NCBI RefSeq assembly: GCF_002014825.1
Contig: NZ_MUYU01000029.1
Span: 7,016-71,015, forward strand
Direction: 5' to 3'
Origin: Moraxella pluranimalium
GTDB lineage: Bacteria; Pseudomonadota; Gammaproteobacteria; Pseudomonadales; Moraxellaceae
Length of the DNA stretch: 64,000 nucleotides
Shown here: one piece after another, positions 46,234 through 55,639 of the stretch
Layout: every line of letters begins with the position of its first letter
How positions within the stretch are numbered: the stretch's first letter is position 1
Program-made: the position numbers and the translations under genes
Notes under the pieces: model-generated
Databases searched by the model: none
Seen by the model: only the letters and a program-made list of their open reading frames with translations
Told to the model about the DNA's origin: nothing

Positions 46234-46412
46234 TACGCTTCCTCCACTTTAACCATGTAGATCACACGATTTACCATACCGCGAGTTGAAGGAGTGTCTT
46301 CTACTTCTACAGTATGACCAATGCGACGCAGTCCCAAACCTTTAAGACAAGCTTTGTGGCTTGCCAAACGATGGGCGCTCGACTTTACTTGAGTAACTTT
46401 CATTTTTTTCAT
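46233..46412 (-). CDS. rpmD: 50S ribosomal protein L30
   Basis: A 59-residue protein reading [20 protein letters not shown] and then [20 protein letters not shown], the L30 signature. AGGTGAG lies five bases before the ATG at 46412; a second ATG at 46403 is possible. It fills the space between rpsE and rplO, the standard order. Confidence 0.96.
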   Translation of the reverse strand: MKKMKVTQVKSSAHRLASHKACLKGLGLRRIGHTVEVEDTPSTRGMVNRVIYMVKVEEA

Positions 46413-46429
46413 CGTAACTCACCTATTTC

Positions 46430-46927
46430 TTAGCCCAAAATTTCTTCAACAGTTTTGCCACGCTTAGCTGCAACTTGCTCTGGTGAAGTCATATCACGCA
46501 GACCTTTGAATGTTGCTTGTACAACGTTTGCTGCATTGGTTGAGCCATAGCATTTTGCCAATACGTTTTGAACGCCAGCAACTTCAAGAACAGCACGCAT
46601 CGCACCACCAGCAATAACACCAGTACCTTCAGATGCAGGTTGCATATATACTTTTGAAGCACCATGACGAGCGTTGATTGGGTGTTGTAGGGTGTGACCT
46701 GCCAAATCAACAGTGATCATATTGCGTTTAGCAGCTTCTAGTGCTTTTTGAATAGCAGCAGGCACTTCACGTGCTTTACCACGACCAAAACCAACGCGAC
46801 CATTGCCATCACCAACAACAGTTAGTGCTGTGAAAGAGAAGATACGACCACCTTTGACCACTTTTGCAACGCGATCAACGGCAACCAATTTCTCAACCAA
46901 ACCTTCAGTTTGTTCTACTTTTGCCAT
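46430..46927 (-). CDS. rpsE: 30S ribosomal protein S5
   Basis: A 165-residue protein with the double-stranded-RNA-like domain ([36 protein letters not shown]) and a C-terminal domain with [20 protein letters not shown]5 lines the mRNA entry and affects accuracy. Two bases follow rplR. Confidence 0.98.
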   Translation of the reverse strand: MAKVEQTEGLVEKLVAVDRVAKVVKGGRIFSFTALTVVGDGNGRVGFGRGKAREVPAAIQKALEAAKRNMITVDLAGHTLQHPINARHGASKVYMQPASEGTGVIAGGAMRAVLEVAGVQNVLAKCYGSTNAANVVQATFKGLRDMTSPEQVAAKRGKTVEEILG

Positions 46928-46929
46928 GA

Positions 46930-47280
46930 TTAAAACTCCAATCCGTTCTCGCGAGCAGCGTCAGCCAAAGCTTTTACGCGGCCATGATATTTAAAACCAC
47001 TACGGTCGAATGCAACTTTGGTGATGCCAGCAGCTTTTGCACGCTCAGCAATTAGAGCACCAACAGCTTTAGCAGCTTCAACGTTACCAGTTGAACCTGA
47101 ACGTAGGCTTGCATCCAAGGTTGAAGCTTGAGCAACAACAACACCACCAGTTGGCGAGATGATTTGAGCATAGATATGGCGTGGTGTGCGGTTAACAGTC
47201 AAACGGTTAACACCAAGATGACGGATATGAGCACGGGTTTTTTTGGCACGACGTAGGCGTGCTGATTTTTTATCAAACAT
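46930..47280 (-). CDS. rplR: 50S ribosomal protein L18
   Basis: A 116-residue 5S rRNA-binding protein. It starts [20 protein letters not shown] and has [37 protein letters not shown] near the end. Placed between rplF and rpsE. Confidence 0.98.
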   Translation of the reverse strand: MFDKKSARLRRAKKTRAHIRHLGVNRLTVNRTPRHIYAQIISPTGGVVVAQASTLDASLRSGSTGNVEAAKAVGALIAERAKAAGITKVAFDRSGFKYHGRVKALADAARENGLEF

Positions 47281-47292
47281 GATTACCCACCT

Positions 47293-47826
47293 TTACTTTT
47301 TCTTAGCTTCTTTACGAAGAACAACTTCATCGCTATAGCGAACACCTTTACCTTTATAAGGCTCTGGCGGACGGAAGCTACGAATTTTAGCAGCAGCTTG
47401 GCCAAGTTTTTGCTTATCGCTTGATTTTAGAACGATTTCAGTTTGGCTTGGGCTTTCTGCGCTAACGCCTTCTGGAAGGGTGTATTCGATTGGGTGAGAG
47501 AAGCCTAGGCTTAGGTTAACTTTGTTACCTGCAACTTGTGCACGATAACCAACGCCGATCAATTGTAGGCGACGTTCGAAACCTTCACTAACACCTTTAA
47601 CCATGTTGTTAAGAAGTGCACGCACTGTACCAGTGTGCATCCACGCTTCTTTAGTGTCAGCAACTGGAGATAGTGTTACGACACCTTCTTCTTGTTTTAG
47701 CTCGACCAATTCATGCAGGCTCAAAGACAGAGTACCGTTTTTGCCTTTGACCTCAACCTGCCGATCGTTCAAAGTAACGCTTGTACCAGCTGGTAGCGTT
47801 ACTGGGGCTTTAGCCACACGAGACAT
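47293..47826 (-). CDS. rplF: 50S ribosomal protein L6
   Basis: A 177-residue protein of two related domains, ending [20 protein letters not shown]. The start at 47826 gives the usual [17 protein letters not shown] and has AAGGAAA before it; an in-frame ATG at 47841 overlaps this ribosome site. It is separated from rpsH by an unusual 145-base structured gap. Confidence 0.98.
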   Translation of the reverse strand: MSRVAKAPVTLPAGTSVTLNDRQVEVKGKNGTLSLSLHELVELKQEEGVVTLSPVADTKEAWMHTGTVRALLNNMVKGVSEGFERRLQLIGVGYRAQVAGNKVNLSLGFSHPIEYTLPEGVSAESPSQTEIVLKSSDKQKLGQAAAKIRSFRPPEPYKGKGVRYSDEVVLRKEAKKK

Positions 47827-47852
47827 AGGAATTTCCTTCAAATGAAAATTAA

Positions 47853-47939
47853 ACTACCAGAAATTGGTAGTCACAAAAAAACTAACAGGCATTAAAGCCT
47901 GCTAGTTTAACATATTTACGCTTAAGAGTAAACCTTAAG
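47853..47939 (-). terminator. terminator-like hairpin set between rpsH and rplF
   Basis: On the minus strand, in order: a CTTAAG/CTTAAG stem (47921-47939), a 12-base stem with one mismatch (47879-47908, arms AAACTAACAGGC and GCCTGCTAGTTT) directly followed by a T run, then a perfect seven-base hairpin ACTACCA/TGGTAGT (47853-47871). The middle one has the form of an intrinsic terminator lying within the spc operon. Partial termination or RNA processing is inferred. Confidence 0.6.
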
Positions 47940-47971
47940 TGTAATAATTTTGTAAGCCTCACGCTTAGGGA

Positions 47972-48370
47972 TCATGCAACTAGTGCAATAACCTCACCAC
48001 CGATACCTGCAGCGCGAGCAGCACGATCACTCATGATGCCTTTGCTGGTAGAGATGATAGCAACACCAAGACCTTTTTTGACGCTTGGTAGCTCATCTTT
48101 ACCACGGTATTGACGAAGACCTGGACGGCTGAAACGCTTCAATTGCTCGATAACGCCTTTGCCTTGGTAGTATTTAAGTTCGATGGTTAGAACTTTTTTA
48201 CCGTTTTCCACTTCGCTTACTTCTGCAGAAGTCAGATAGCCTTCAGCAACTAGTAGATCAGCGATTGATTTACGAAGTTTTGAAGCTGGCATCTGTACAG
48301 ATGGTTTGTTTCGTGATTGTGCGTTGCGAATGCGAGTTAGCATATCAGCAACTGGATCTTGCATACTCAT
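47972..48370 (-). CDS. rpsH: 30S ribosomal protein S8
   Basis: A 132-residue protein starting [20 protein letters not shown] and ending [24 protein letters not shown] precedes the start. In E. coli S8 represses the spc operon by binding the mRNA at the start of rplE; no check of such a site was possible. Followed by the structured gap before rplF. Confidence 0.98.
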   Translation of the reverse strand: MSMQDPVADMLTRIRNAQSRNKPSVQMPASKLRKSIADLLVAEGYLTSAEVSEVENGKKVLTIELKYYQGKGVIEQLKRFSRPGLRQYRGKDELPSVKKGLGVAIISTSKGIMSDRAARAAGIGGEVIALVA

Positions 48371-48381
48371 AGCTTAACTCC

Positions 48382-48687
48382 TTACCAGCTAGCTTTACGA
48401 ACGCCAGGCACATCGCCTTGCATTACATATAGACGCAACATGTTGCGAGATAGACCAAATTTGCGGAAATAGCCGTGTGGACGACCAGTTACACCACAAC
48501 GATTGCGTAGACGCACAGGTGATGCGTTACGTGGTAGAGCTTGTAGTGCTAGCATTGCATCTAGACGCTCTTCTTCGCTTGCATTTACATCACTGATGAT
48601 AGCTTTTAGCTTAGCACGCTTTTCGGCATACTTAGCGACGGTTTTTTCGCGTTTTAGTTCGCGATTGATCATGCTCTTTTTAGCCAT
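48382..48687 (-). CDS. rpsN: 30S ribosomal protein S14
   Basis: A 101-residue protein of the long, zinc-free form, ending [20 protein letters not shown] and a VPGVRKASW tail. The two C-x2-C pairs of the short zinc form are missing. Located between rplE and rpsH, as in E. coli. Confidence 0.98.
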   Translation of the reverse strand: MAKKSMINRELKREKTVAKYAEKRAKLKAIISDVNASEEERLDAMLALQALPRNASPVRLRNRCGVTGRPHGYFRKFGLSRNMLRLYVMQGDVPGVRKASW

Positions 48688-48698
48688 AACGTTTTACC

Positions 48699-49235
48699 TT
48701 ATCTAAATGGGAAGCCGAATGCTTTTAGCAATGCACGACCTTGATCATCGTTTGCTGCGGTAGTTGTGATAGTTACATCCAAACCACGGATACGGTCGAT
48801 TTTATCAAAGTCTACTTCAGGGAAAACGATTTGCTCTTTGATGCCTAGCGAGTAGTTGCCACGACCATCAAATGCTTTTGCTGAAAAACCACGGAAGTCA
48901 CGAATACGAGGAATTGCAATGGCAATTAGACGATCTAGGAATTCGTACATTTGATCGCCACGCAAAGTAACTTTACAGCCAATTGGCCATTCTTCACGAA
49001 TTTTGAAGCCTGCAACTGATTTGCGTGCTTTGGTAACAACAGGTTTTTGACCAGCGATAGCGGTCATGTCTGTCAAAGCACCTTCTAGTAATTTTTTATC
49101 TTGTGCTGCACCACCAACACCCATGTTTAGAGTGATTTTAGTGATTTTTGGCACTTGCATGACATTTTCTAAGCCAAGCTCTTCTTTGATTTGCTGCTTT
49201 AGCTTGTCATTGTATAAAGATTTTAATCTTGCCAT
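48699..49235 (-). CDS. rplE: 50S ribosomal protein L5
   Basis: A 178-residue 5S rRNA-binding protein. It starts [20 protein letters not shown] and has [30 protein letters not shown] blocks and the ending [16 protein letters not shown]. In place between rplX and rpsN. Confidence 0.98.
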   Translation of the reverse strand: MARLKSLYNDKLKQQIKEELGLENVMQVPKITKITLNMGVGGAAQDKKLLEGALTDMTAIAGQKPVVTKARKSVAGFKIREEWPIGCKVTLRGDQMYEFLDRLIAIAIPRIRDFRGFSAKAFDGRGNYSLGIKEQIVFPEVDFDKIDRIRGLDVTITTTAANDDQGRALLKAFGFPFR

Positions 49236-49255
49236 TACTATTTACCCTTAGTCTC

Positions 49256-49573
49256 TTATGCAGTCGCCACTACTTCACCAGTTGAACGGTAGATGCGTTG
49301 TTTCACGCCTTCTGCATTCACTTGGTAAGCAACACGATCTGCTTTTTGGGTTTTTGCGTTAAAAATCGCAACATTTGAAATGTGTAGGAAAGCTTCTTGC
49401 TTAACGATGCCACCTTCTTTACCTAGCATTTGGTTAGGTTTTTGGTGTTTAGTTACAATGTTAACGCCTTCAACTTTTACACGGTCCGCTTTCACCGCCA
49501 AAATTGTGCCTTGCTTGCCTTTATCTTTGCCAGCAATCACAACCACGGTGTCGCCTTTACGTAACTTTGCCAT
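49256..49573 (-). CDS. rplX: 50S ribosomal protein L24
   Basis: A 105-residue assembly-initiator protein with the KOW motif in KGDTVVVIAGKDKGKQGTIL near the N-terminus and VEGVNIVTKHQKPNQ. Located 20 bases after... rplN's stop lies 18 bases upstream of its start, within the spc operon. Confidence 0.98.
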   Translation of the reverse strand: MAKLRKGDTVVVIAGKDKGKQGTILAVKADRVKVEGVNIVTKHQKPNQMLGKEGGIVKQEAFLHISNVAIFNAKTQKADRVAYQVNAEGVKQRIYRSTGEVVATA

Positions 49574-49591
49574 AATAAGCCTCTAATACAA

Positions 49592-49960
49592 TTACAGTAC
49601 TTCTGGTGCAAGTGATACAATTTTCATAAATTGCTCACCGCGTAGTTCACGAGTAACAGGTCCAAAAATACGAGTAGCGATTGGCGCTTTGTTGTTGTTC
49701 AACAATACAGCAGCATTGTCGTCAAAACGAAGCACTGAACCATCTGGGCGACGAACGCCTTTTTTGGTACGAACTACAACCGCATTCATCACGTCACCTT
49801 TTTTAACACGGCCACGTGGAATTGCATCTTTTACTGTTACTTTGATGATGTCGCCAACAGATGCATAACGACGATGAGAACCGCCCAGTACTTTGATGCA
49901 CTGTACGCGTTTTGCACCACTGTTGTCTGCAACTTCCAGCATTGTTTCAGTCTGAATCAT
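49592..49960 (-). CDS. rplN: 50S ribosomal protein L14
   Basis: A 122-residue protein, starting [20 protein letters not shown], with [20 protein letters not shown] and ending [19 protein letters not shown] ([19 protein letters not shown]). First gene of the spc part; a consensus promoter lies 80 bases upstream, as in E. coli. Confidence 0.98.
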   Translation of the reverse strand: MIQTETMLEVADNSGAKRVQCIKVLGGSHRRYASVGDIIKVTVKDAIPRGRVKKGDVMNAVVVRTKKGVRRPDGSVLRFDDNAAVLLNNNKAPIATRIFGPVTRELRGEQFMKIVSLAPEVL

Positions 49961-50038
49961 CGCATTACTCCATATAATAAAGCAATAAAAGCCATTCGCC
50001 GTCAGAGATCTGACAGATGAACACCTAAAAAGATGTAC

Positions 50039-50067
50039 ATTATACAGGCAAATGGCTTAAATTGCAA
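50039..50067 (-). promoter_or_regulatory. spc operon promoter
   Basis: On the minus strand TTGCAA (50062-50067) and TATAAT (50039-50044) are exactly 17 bases apart. Transcription would begin near 50032. The untranslated stretch before rplN includes a perfect GTCAGA/TCTGAC hairpin (50001-50014), and long AAGCCATT-GCC/GGC-AATGGCTT arms (49989-50060) flank the whole region. Confidence 0.8.
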
Positions 50068-50072
50068 ATAAC

Positions 50073-50342
50073 TTAAATTTTTACCGCAGCCTCAACCACA
50101 TCTACCAAAGCCCAAGTTTTGGTCTTTGAGAATGGACGGGTTTCTTTGATGCGTACGATATCGCCTTCTTGACAAACATTATTCTCGTCGTGAGCTTTTA
50201 GTTTGGTAGAACGGCGAACTTGTTTGCCATACATAGGGTGACGGATTTGGCGCTCAACCAACACCACGATAGACTTGTCCATCTTGTTGCTGATTACTTT
50301 GCCAGTTACAACGCCAACTTCTTGAGTGGTGTTCTCGCTCAT
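50073..50342 (-). CDS. rpsQ: 30S ribosomal protein S17
   Basis: An 89-residue primary rRNA-binding protein with [39 protein letters not shown] and [19 protein letters not shown]. Last gene of the S10 part; its ATG overlaps the rpmC stop by four bases. Confidence 0.98.
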   Translation of the reverse strand: MSENTTQEVGVVTGKVISNKMDKSIVVLVERQIRHPMYGKQVRRSTKLKAHDENNVCQEGDIVRIKETRPFSKTKTWALVDVVEAAVKI

Positions 50343-50536
50343 GCATCACCTCGTTGTTTTTCGTTGATCAGAGTCAAAATCTTAGCGATGGTACGACGAT
50401 TCGCTTTGATTTCGTGAGTGTTGCCAAGCTGACCCGTTGCTTTTGCCATACGCAGACGAAATGCATCAAGTTGCTTTTCGTCAAGCAATTGAGCCAACTC
50501 TTCTACTGATTTTTCGCGTAATTCGTTGGTTTTCAT
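50339..50536 (-). CDS. rpmC: 50S ribosomal protein L29
   Basis: A 65-residue helical-hairpin protein near the exit tunnel: [40 protein letters not shown]. It overlaps both neighbours (ATGA with rpsQ, TAATG with rplP), implying coupled translation. Confidence 0.98.
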   Translation of the reverse strand: MKTNELREKSVEELAQLLDEKQLDAFRLRMAKATGQLGNTHEIKANRRTIAKILTLINEKQRGDA

Positions 50537-50949
50537 TACATAATCGTCCGTTTAACAATGGTGGTCTTGAATGGAAGCTTAGCAGCCGCTAGCGTTAGCG
50601 CTTCACGGGCTAGCTCTTCGCTAACACCTTGGATTTCATAAAGCATTTTGCCTGGCTTGATTTCTGCTACCCAGTACTCAACAGGACCTTTACCTTTACC
50701 CATACGAACTTCCAATGGTTTTTCGGTAATTGGTTTGTCTGGGAATACACGGATCCAGATTTTACCACCACGCTTGATGCGACGAGTGATTGTACGACGA
50801 GCAGCTTCGATTTGACGAGCAGTCATACGACCACGACCGATAGATTTTAGACCAATTTCACCAAAAGCAACTGTGTTACCACGCTGGGCTAGGCCAGTGT
50901 TACGACCTTTGTGCATTTTGCGAAACTTGGTACGTTTTGGTTGTAACAT
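50536..50949 (-). CDS. rplP: 50S ribosomal protein L16
   Basis: A 137-residue protein starting [20 protein letters not shown], with [20 protein letters not shown] and [18 protein letters not shown], blocks that shape the A-site region. Normal length and location between rpsC and rpmC. Confidence 0.98.
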   Translation of the reverse strand: MLQPKRTKFRKMHKGRNTGLAQRGNTVAFGEIGLKSIGRGRMTARQIEAARRTITRRIKRGGKIWIRVFPDKPITEKPLEVRMGKGKGPVEYWVAEIKPGKMLYEIQGVSEELAREALTLAAAKLPFKTTIVKRTIM

Positions 50950-50952
50950 ATC

Positions 50953-51675
50953 TTAACCTCTGTCTGTGTTGCGGCGGTTAGTACGGCCACGGCGTTTTGG
51001 TGCACGTGCTTTGTCTTCAACCACTGGGTTGTAAGCACTGTTCATGCCATCTAGGATTTCACCACGGAAAATCCAAACTTTAACACCGATAGTACCGTAA
51101 GTAGTTTCTGCACGAACTGTTGCATAGTCGATATCAGCACGAAGTGTGTGTAGTGGTACACGACCTTCACGATACCACTCAGTACGAGCGATCTCAGCAC
51201 CGCCTAGACGACCTGATAGTTCAACTTTGATACCTTGTGCGCCAGCACGCATACTGTTTTGAACAGCGCGCTTCATCGCACGACGGAACATCACACGACG
51301 CTCAAGCTGGCTTGAGATACCTTCAGCAACTAGACGAGCGTCTAGGTCTGGTGAAGTGATCTCTTGAATATTGACTTGTGCAGGTACGCCCATCAATTTG
51401 GTTAGTTCTTTTTGTAGGCTTTCGATATCTTCGCCTTTTTTACCAATGATGACACCAGGACGAGCACTGTGAATGGTGATTTTTGCTGCACCAGTAGGAC
51501 GCTCGATATTGATGTGACTTACCATTGCACCTTCAAGTTTTTTGCGTAGGAAAGCACGAACTTGGAAGTCGTTTAGCAGATACTCAGAGTATTGCTTTGG
51601 GCTTGCATACCAGTTTGCATTGTGCTTTTTGATAACGCCTAGACGGATACCAATTGGATGTACTTTTTGACCCAT
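50953..51675 (-). CDS. rpsC: 30S ribosomal protein S3
   Basis: A 240-residue protein starting [20 protein letters not shown]. It has a KH domain with [20 protein letters not shown] and a C-terminal domain with [20 protein letters not shown]. It helps unwind mRNA at the entry channel. Two bases after rplV. Confidence 0.98.
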   Translation of the reverse strand: MGQKVHPIGIRLGVIKKHNANWYASPKQYSEYLLNDFQVRAFLRKKLEGAMVSHINIERPTGAAKITIHSARPGVIIGKKGEDIESLQKELTKLMGVPAQVNIQEITSPDLDARLVAEGISSQLERRVMFRRAMKRAVQNSMRAGAQGIKVELSGRLGGAEIARTEWYREGRVPLHTLRADIDYATVRAETTYGTIGVKVWIFRGEILDGMNSAYNPVVEDKARAPKRRGRTNRRNTDRG

Positions 51676-51677
51676 GA

Positions 51678-52007
51678 TTATTCCCCTACTTTAACAGTGA
51701 TATGGCAAGTGCGTTTGCTGATGCGATGAGCATGACCCTTGCCACGGGGCATAATACGCTTCAAAGTGATGCCTTCATCAACATAGATGGTAGTAACACG
51801 AAGCTTATCGATGTCAAGACCATTGTTGTGCTCAGCGTTAGCAATCGCTGAATCCAGGCATTTCTTAACCAATTTAGCACCTTTTTTGTTGCTGAAGGTA
51901 AGAATGTCTAAAGCACGCTCGATTGATTTACCACGAACTTCGTCCGCAACCAATCTTACTTTTTGTGCCGAAATGGCGGCACCACGTAATTTTGCAGTTA
52001 CTTCCAT
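51678..52007 (-). CDS. rplV: 50S ribosomal protein L22
   Basis: A 109-residue protein with the conserved [20 protein letters not shown] and the tunnel-loop region [20 protein letters not shown] ending in [12 protein letters not shown]. Loop changes here are known to cause macrolide resistance; the visible sequence has no evident deletion. Confidence 0.98.
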   Translation of the reverse strand: MEVTAKLRGAAISAQKVRLVADEVRGKSIERALDILTFSNKKGAKLVKKCLDSAIANAEHNNGLDIDKLRVTTIYVDEGITLKRIMPRGKGHAHRISKRTCHITVKVGE

Positions 52008-52016
52008 GGTAGCACC

Positions 52017-52292
52017 TTATCTCTTAGATTTCTTATCAACGCCATGACCGCGATATGAACGGGTCGGAGCGAATTCACCTAGTTTATGACCAACCATTTG
52101 TTCGTTCACAATCACTGGCACATGAGTGCGACCATTGTGAACTGCGATGGTTAGACCTACCATTTGTGGTAGAATCATCGAGCGACGTGACCAAGTTTTG
52201 ATCGGTTTGCGGTTGTTGCTCTCTAGAGCGTCTTCAACCTTGGCAAACAAATGCGCATCGATAAATGGACCTTTTTTCAATGAACGAGGCAT
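52017..52292 (-). CDS. rpsS: 30S ribosomal protein S19
   Basis: A 91-residue protein starting [20 protein letters not shown], with [20 protein letters not shown] and [19 protein letters not shown]. Standard order between rplB and rplV. Confidence 0.98.
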   Translation of the reverse strand: MPRSLKKGPFIDAHLFAKVEDALESNNRKPIKTWSRRSMILPQMVGLTIAVHNGRTHVPVIVNEQMVGHKLGEFAPTRSYRGHGVDKKSKR

Positions 52293-52304
52293 GAAACTTT
52301 TCCT

Positions 52305-53132
52305 TTATTTCTTGGCACGACGGCGACGGATGATCATACTGTCAGTACGCTTGTTAGAACGAGTCTTAAGACCCTTAGCTTTCTGACCCCATGGGCTAGT
52401 TGGGTGCTTACCGAAGTTACGGCCTTCACCACCACCGTGTGGGTGGTCAATCGGGTTCATCGCAGTACCACGAACGGTAGGACGAACACCACGCCAGCGT
52501 GCTGCACCTGCTTTACCTAGTGATTTTAGGTTGTTTTCAGTGTTTGATACTTCACCGATTACCGCACGGCAGTTAGCGTGGATACGGCGAGTTTCACCTG
52601 AACGCAAACGAACGATCACATAAGCACCATCACGACCTAGCAACTGAACTGCTGCACCAGCTGAACGAGCGATTTGCGCGCCTTTGCCGATTTTTAGTTC
52701 AATGTTGTGGATCACGGTACCAACAGGAATATTCTTAAGTGGCAAGCAGTTACCTGGACGGATTGGTGCTGCTTCACCTGATACTACTTGGTCGCCTACG
52801 CTCAATTTCTTTGGAGCGATAATGTAGCGACGCTCACCGTCAGCATACTTAAGTAGTGCGATGTGTGCGGTACGGTTTGGATCGTATTCAATACGCTCAA
52901 CAACAGCTGGGATACCATCTTTGTTGCGTTTGAAGTCAACTAGACGATAGTGTTGCTTATGACCACCACCGATGTGGCGAGTAGTAATACGACCGTTGTT
53001 GTTACGACCACCAGTTTTAGCTTTTGATTCAACAAGCGGTGCATATGGACGACCTTTGTAAAGGTGTGGATGCACTACTTTCTCAACAAAGCGGCGACCT
53101 GGTGATGTAGGTTTTGCTTTTACGATAGGCAT
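52305..53132 (-). CDS. rplB: 50S ribosomal protein L2
   Basis: A 275-residue primary 23S-binding protein needed for peptidyl transfer and subunit joining. It starts [20 protein letters not shown], with [20 protein letters not shown] and the catalytic-region block [20 protein letters not shown], which carries the important histidine. Confidence 0.99.
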   Translation of the reverse strand: MPIVKAKPTSPGRRFVEKVVHPHLYKGRPYAPLVESKAKTGGRNNNGRITTRHIGGGHKQHYRLVDFKRNKDGIPAVVERIEYDPNRTAHIALLKYADGERRYIIAPKKLSVGDQVVSGEAAPIRPGNCLPLKNIPVGTVIHNIELKIGKGAQIARSAGAAVQLLGRDGAYVIVRLRSGETRRIHANCRAVIGEVSNTENNLKSLGKAGAARWRGVRPTVRGTAMNPIDHPHGGGEGRNFGKHPTSPWGQKAKGLKTRSNKRTDSMIIRRRRAKK

Positions 53133-53143
53133 TTTGTTAATCC

Positions 53144-53473
53144 TTATTCGTTAGTCGCTGTTTCACTAGTGATTTCTTCACCAGCACCGATTTGTACGTC
53201 TGAACCAGCTTTTAGGGTTACATACGCTTTTTTGATGTCGTTACGCTTACCAACAACACGGCCAAAACGCTTAGTTTTGCCTTTGATGTTTAGCGTGTTT
53301 ACTTTAACAACTTCAACACCTTCAAACATTAGCTCAACAGCTTGTTTGATTTCTTTTTTGGTAGCTTTGCCATCAACTTTGAAAACCTGCACACCAAGGG
53401 TATCGCCTAGGCGTTGAGATTTTTCTGAAAATACAGGTGCTTTTAGTACCTGATATAGTCTTGCGTTGCTCAT
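53144..53473 (-). CDS. rplW: 50S ribosomal protein L23
   Basis: A 109-residue protein at the tunnel exit where trigger factor and SRP dock. It has [31 protein letters not shown] and [20 protein letters not shown]. It overlaps the rplD stop by four bases. The acidic C-terminal tail is about nine residues longer than in E. coli. Confidence 0.97.
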   Translation of the reverse strand: MSNARLYQVLKAPVFSEKSQRLGDTLGVQVFKVDGKATKKEIKQAVELMFEGVEVVKVNTLNIKGKTKRFGRVVGKRNDIKKAYVTLKAGSDVQIGAGEEITSETATNE

Positions 53474-54072
53474 GCAAGTGTCTCCTCAAATTGTTTGGCT
53501 GCTTCAACAGTCATAATTACTTTGTCAAAAGAAACCAAGCTTACTGGATCAACTTCACGAGTACCCAATACATTCACATATGGGATGTTGCGTGCAGCTA
53601 GGTACAAGTTTTCGTCAACTTCGTGAGTAACGATCAACGCACGTGGTGCATTTAGGCCTGCCAATTTAGCAACCAATTCTTTGGTTTTTGGTGAAGATAC
53701 AGAGATCTCGTCAACCAATACCAAACGCTCTTGGCGTACTAGCTCAGCTAGGATGCATTGCATTGCACCGCGGTACATTTTACGGTTCACTTTTTGTGAC
53801 CAGTCTTGTGGCTTAGCAGCGAATGCACGACCACCGCCAACCCAGATTGGGCTACGGATAGAACCAGCACGCGCACGGCCAGTACCTTTTTGACGCCATG
53901 GCTTCTTGCCACCGCCAGAAACTTCGCCACGAGTTTTTTGTGCACGAGTACCTTGACGAGCACCAGCCAAATAAGCGGTCACTACTTGATGTACCAAGGC
54001 TTCATTGAACTCACGGCCAAATGCGACCTCTGAAAGCTCAACCGCTGCACCTGTAACAGTTTTTAAATTCAC
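53470..54072 (-). CDS. rplD: 50S ribosomal protein L4
   Basis: A 200-residue protein with the tunnel loop [20 protein letters not shown] and [20 protein letters not shown]. In E. coli L4 also represses the S10 operon through its leader; a hairpin leader is present upstream of rpsJ here, so similar feedback is plausible. Confidence 0.98.
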   Translation of the reverse strand: MNLKTVTGAAVELSEVAFGREFNEALVHQVVTAYLAGARQGTRAQKTRGEVSGGGKKPWRQKGTGRARAGSIRSPIWVGGGRAFAAKPQDWSQKVNRKMYRGAMQCILAELVRQERLVLVDEISVSSPKTKELVAKLAGLNAPRALIVTHEVDENLYLAARNIPYVNVLGTREVDPVSLVSFDKVIMTVEAAKQFEETLA

Positions 54073-54083
54073 GTTTAATCCCC

Positions 54084-54722
54084 TTAGGCTTTAACTGACG
54101 GACGTACGATAACATCGCCACCGTTGGCGCCTGGAACAGCACCCTTGATGACTAGTACACCTTTTTCGGCGTCAACTGAAACAATTTCCAAGCCTTGAAC
54201 AGTAACGCGCTTGTTACCCATTTGACCTGGCATTTTTTTGCCTTTGAAAACGCGACCTGGGGTTTGGTTTTGACCTGTAGAACCCAATACACGGTGAGAA
54301 ACAGAGTTACCGTGAGTTGCGTCTTGAGTGCGGAAGTTGTGACGCTTCACACCACCTTGGAAACCTTTACCCTTGCTTTGACCAGTCACATCAACCAACT
54401 GACCAACTTCAAAGATATCAGCTAGGATATTGCCGCCAACTTCGCGACCTTCTAGGTCAGCTTCTTCTGCGCGGAATTCCCAAACACCACGACCAGCGGC
54501 TACGCCAGCTTTTGCGAAGTGTCCTTTTTGAGCAGCAGTTACGCGGCTGTCACGACGCTCACCAGTGGTGATCTGAATCGCGTTATAGCCATCGGTGTCT
54601 ACTGTTTTGATTTGCGAGATGCGGTTGGCATCAACCTCAACCACTGTGACAGGGATAGATACGCCTGCTTCAGTGAAGACTCGGGTCATGCCGCATTTTT
54701 TACCGACTAAACCAATCGCCAT
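54084..54722 (-). CDS. rplC: 50S ribosomal protein L3
   Basis: A 212-residue protein starting [20 protein letters not shown], with [20 protein letters not shown] and [20 protein letters not shown], the region carrying the methylated glutamine in E. coli. The start at 54722 has GAGG seven bases upstream; an ATG at 54734 overlaps that site and is rejected. Confidence 0.98.
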   Translation of the reverse strand: MAIGLVGKKCGMTRVFTEAGVSIPVTVVEVDANRISQIKTVDTDGYNAIQITTGERRDSRVTAAQKGHFAKAGVAAGRGVWEFRAEEADLEGREVGGNILADIFEVGQLVDVTGQSKGKGFQGGVKRHNFRTQDATHGNSVSHRVLGSTGQNQTPGRVFKGKKMPGQMGNKRVTVQGLEIVSVDAEKGVLVIKGAVPGANGGDVIVRPSVKA

Positions 54723-54774
54723 TTTAGACCTCATTTATATTAAAAGTTAATAGTTCAAACCAGACTTATGTTCA

Positions 54775-55086
54775 TTAGCCCAAAGCGATCTGAACATCAA
54801 CACCAGCAGCTAGATCTAGCTTCATCAGTGCATCAACAGTTTTGTCAGTTGGTTGCACGATGTCGATCATACGCTTATGGGTGCGAATTTCGTACTGGTC
54901 ACGAGCGTCTTTGTTGACGTGTGGTGATGTCAATACGTTGAACCGCTCAATACGAGTCGGCAACGGTACAGGACCGCAAACTTGTGCACCTGTACGCTTT
55001 GCAGTATCGACAATCTCTTGTGCCGACTGGTCAATCAGACGATGGTCGAACGATTTTAGTCGGATACGGATTCTCTGGTTAGCCAT
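54775..55086 (-). CDS. rpsJ: 30S ribosomal protein S10
   Basis: A 103-residue protein, also the NusE antitermination factor. It reads [20 protein letters not shown], then [20 protein letters not shown] and [20 protein letters not shown]. First gene of the S10-spc-alpha cluster, with AGGAG before the ATG. The str genes (rpsL, rpsG, fusA, tuf), often upstream in other bacteria, are not adjacent here. Confidence 0.98.
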   Translation of the reverse strand: MANQRIRIRLKSFDHRLIDQSAQEIVDTAKRTGAQVCGPVPLPTRIERFNVLTSPHVNKDARDQYEIRTHKRMIDIVQPTDKTVDALMKLDLAAGVDVQIALG

Positions 55087-55403
55087 GCCAACAAGCTCCT
55101 AATTAAGTGCTTTTTAAAACTTCCATCTATGCGTTTATTGCGTTTTAGACTTCAGTTAAACCGTTAAAATTTGTTCTCGAAAAGCTGAAAACAAAATAAT
55201 CCTATCCCTGCCAACCTTGCATAGAAATGCTGGTAGCAGGGGTGTTTTGTTCAATAGTGCCAAAAACGATGCTTCGGCTGTGGCGTTGACTTGGTACTTC
55301 CTCAACTGTTGAACTTTGGTTCATTCTTGAAGTAAACTTTTGATTTGTTTGGCAATGTGTGCCATCAAAAGCGCAACGCAATACAATGATGGCGTGTATT
55401 ATA
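55087..55403 (-). promoter_or_regulatory. S10 operon promoter and leader
   Basis: TATAAT lies on the minus strand at 55398-55403, with a TTGCAT-type -35 16 bases further (55420-55425). The leader would be about 305 bases. It holds a stable hairpin at about 55205-55245 (minus-strand arms CCCTGC-ACC and GGT-GGCAGGG with an inner GCAT/ATGC). E. coli controls its S10 leader through L4 at such hairpins; here that is inferred. The rest of the gap to rng (55404-55639) is AT-rich with no gene. Confidence 0.6.
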
Positions 55404-55639
55404 CACGAAAATTGGCACAATGCAAGGTATTTATTGGCTTTTTGTGTGATTTTTCCAAGTTTTTGAATGATTTTACAAAAGACTAACAAAGCGTGTGTAT
55501 TGTACAATTTTTGACCACTTTTTTGTCATTGTTATACGATTTATTAATTTTTACTATGCTATTTTTTTATAAATACTAGTCATATCTAGTTTTTTGCCAT
55601 TAAAATTATTTATAAAAAATTACTATTTAACAAGTAAAA

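Noticed and set aside
55202..55507. 101-codon minus-strand ORF upstream of rpsJ
   Set aside because: It spans the S10 promoter and leader hairpin, has mixed composition and no ribosome site; regulatory RNA is the better reading.
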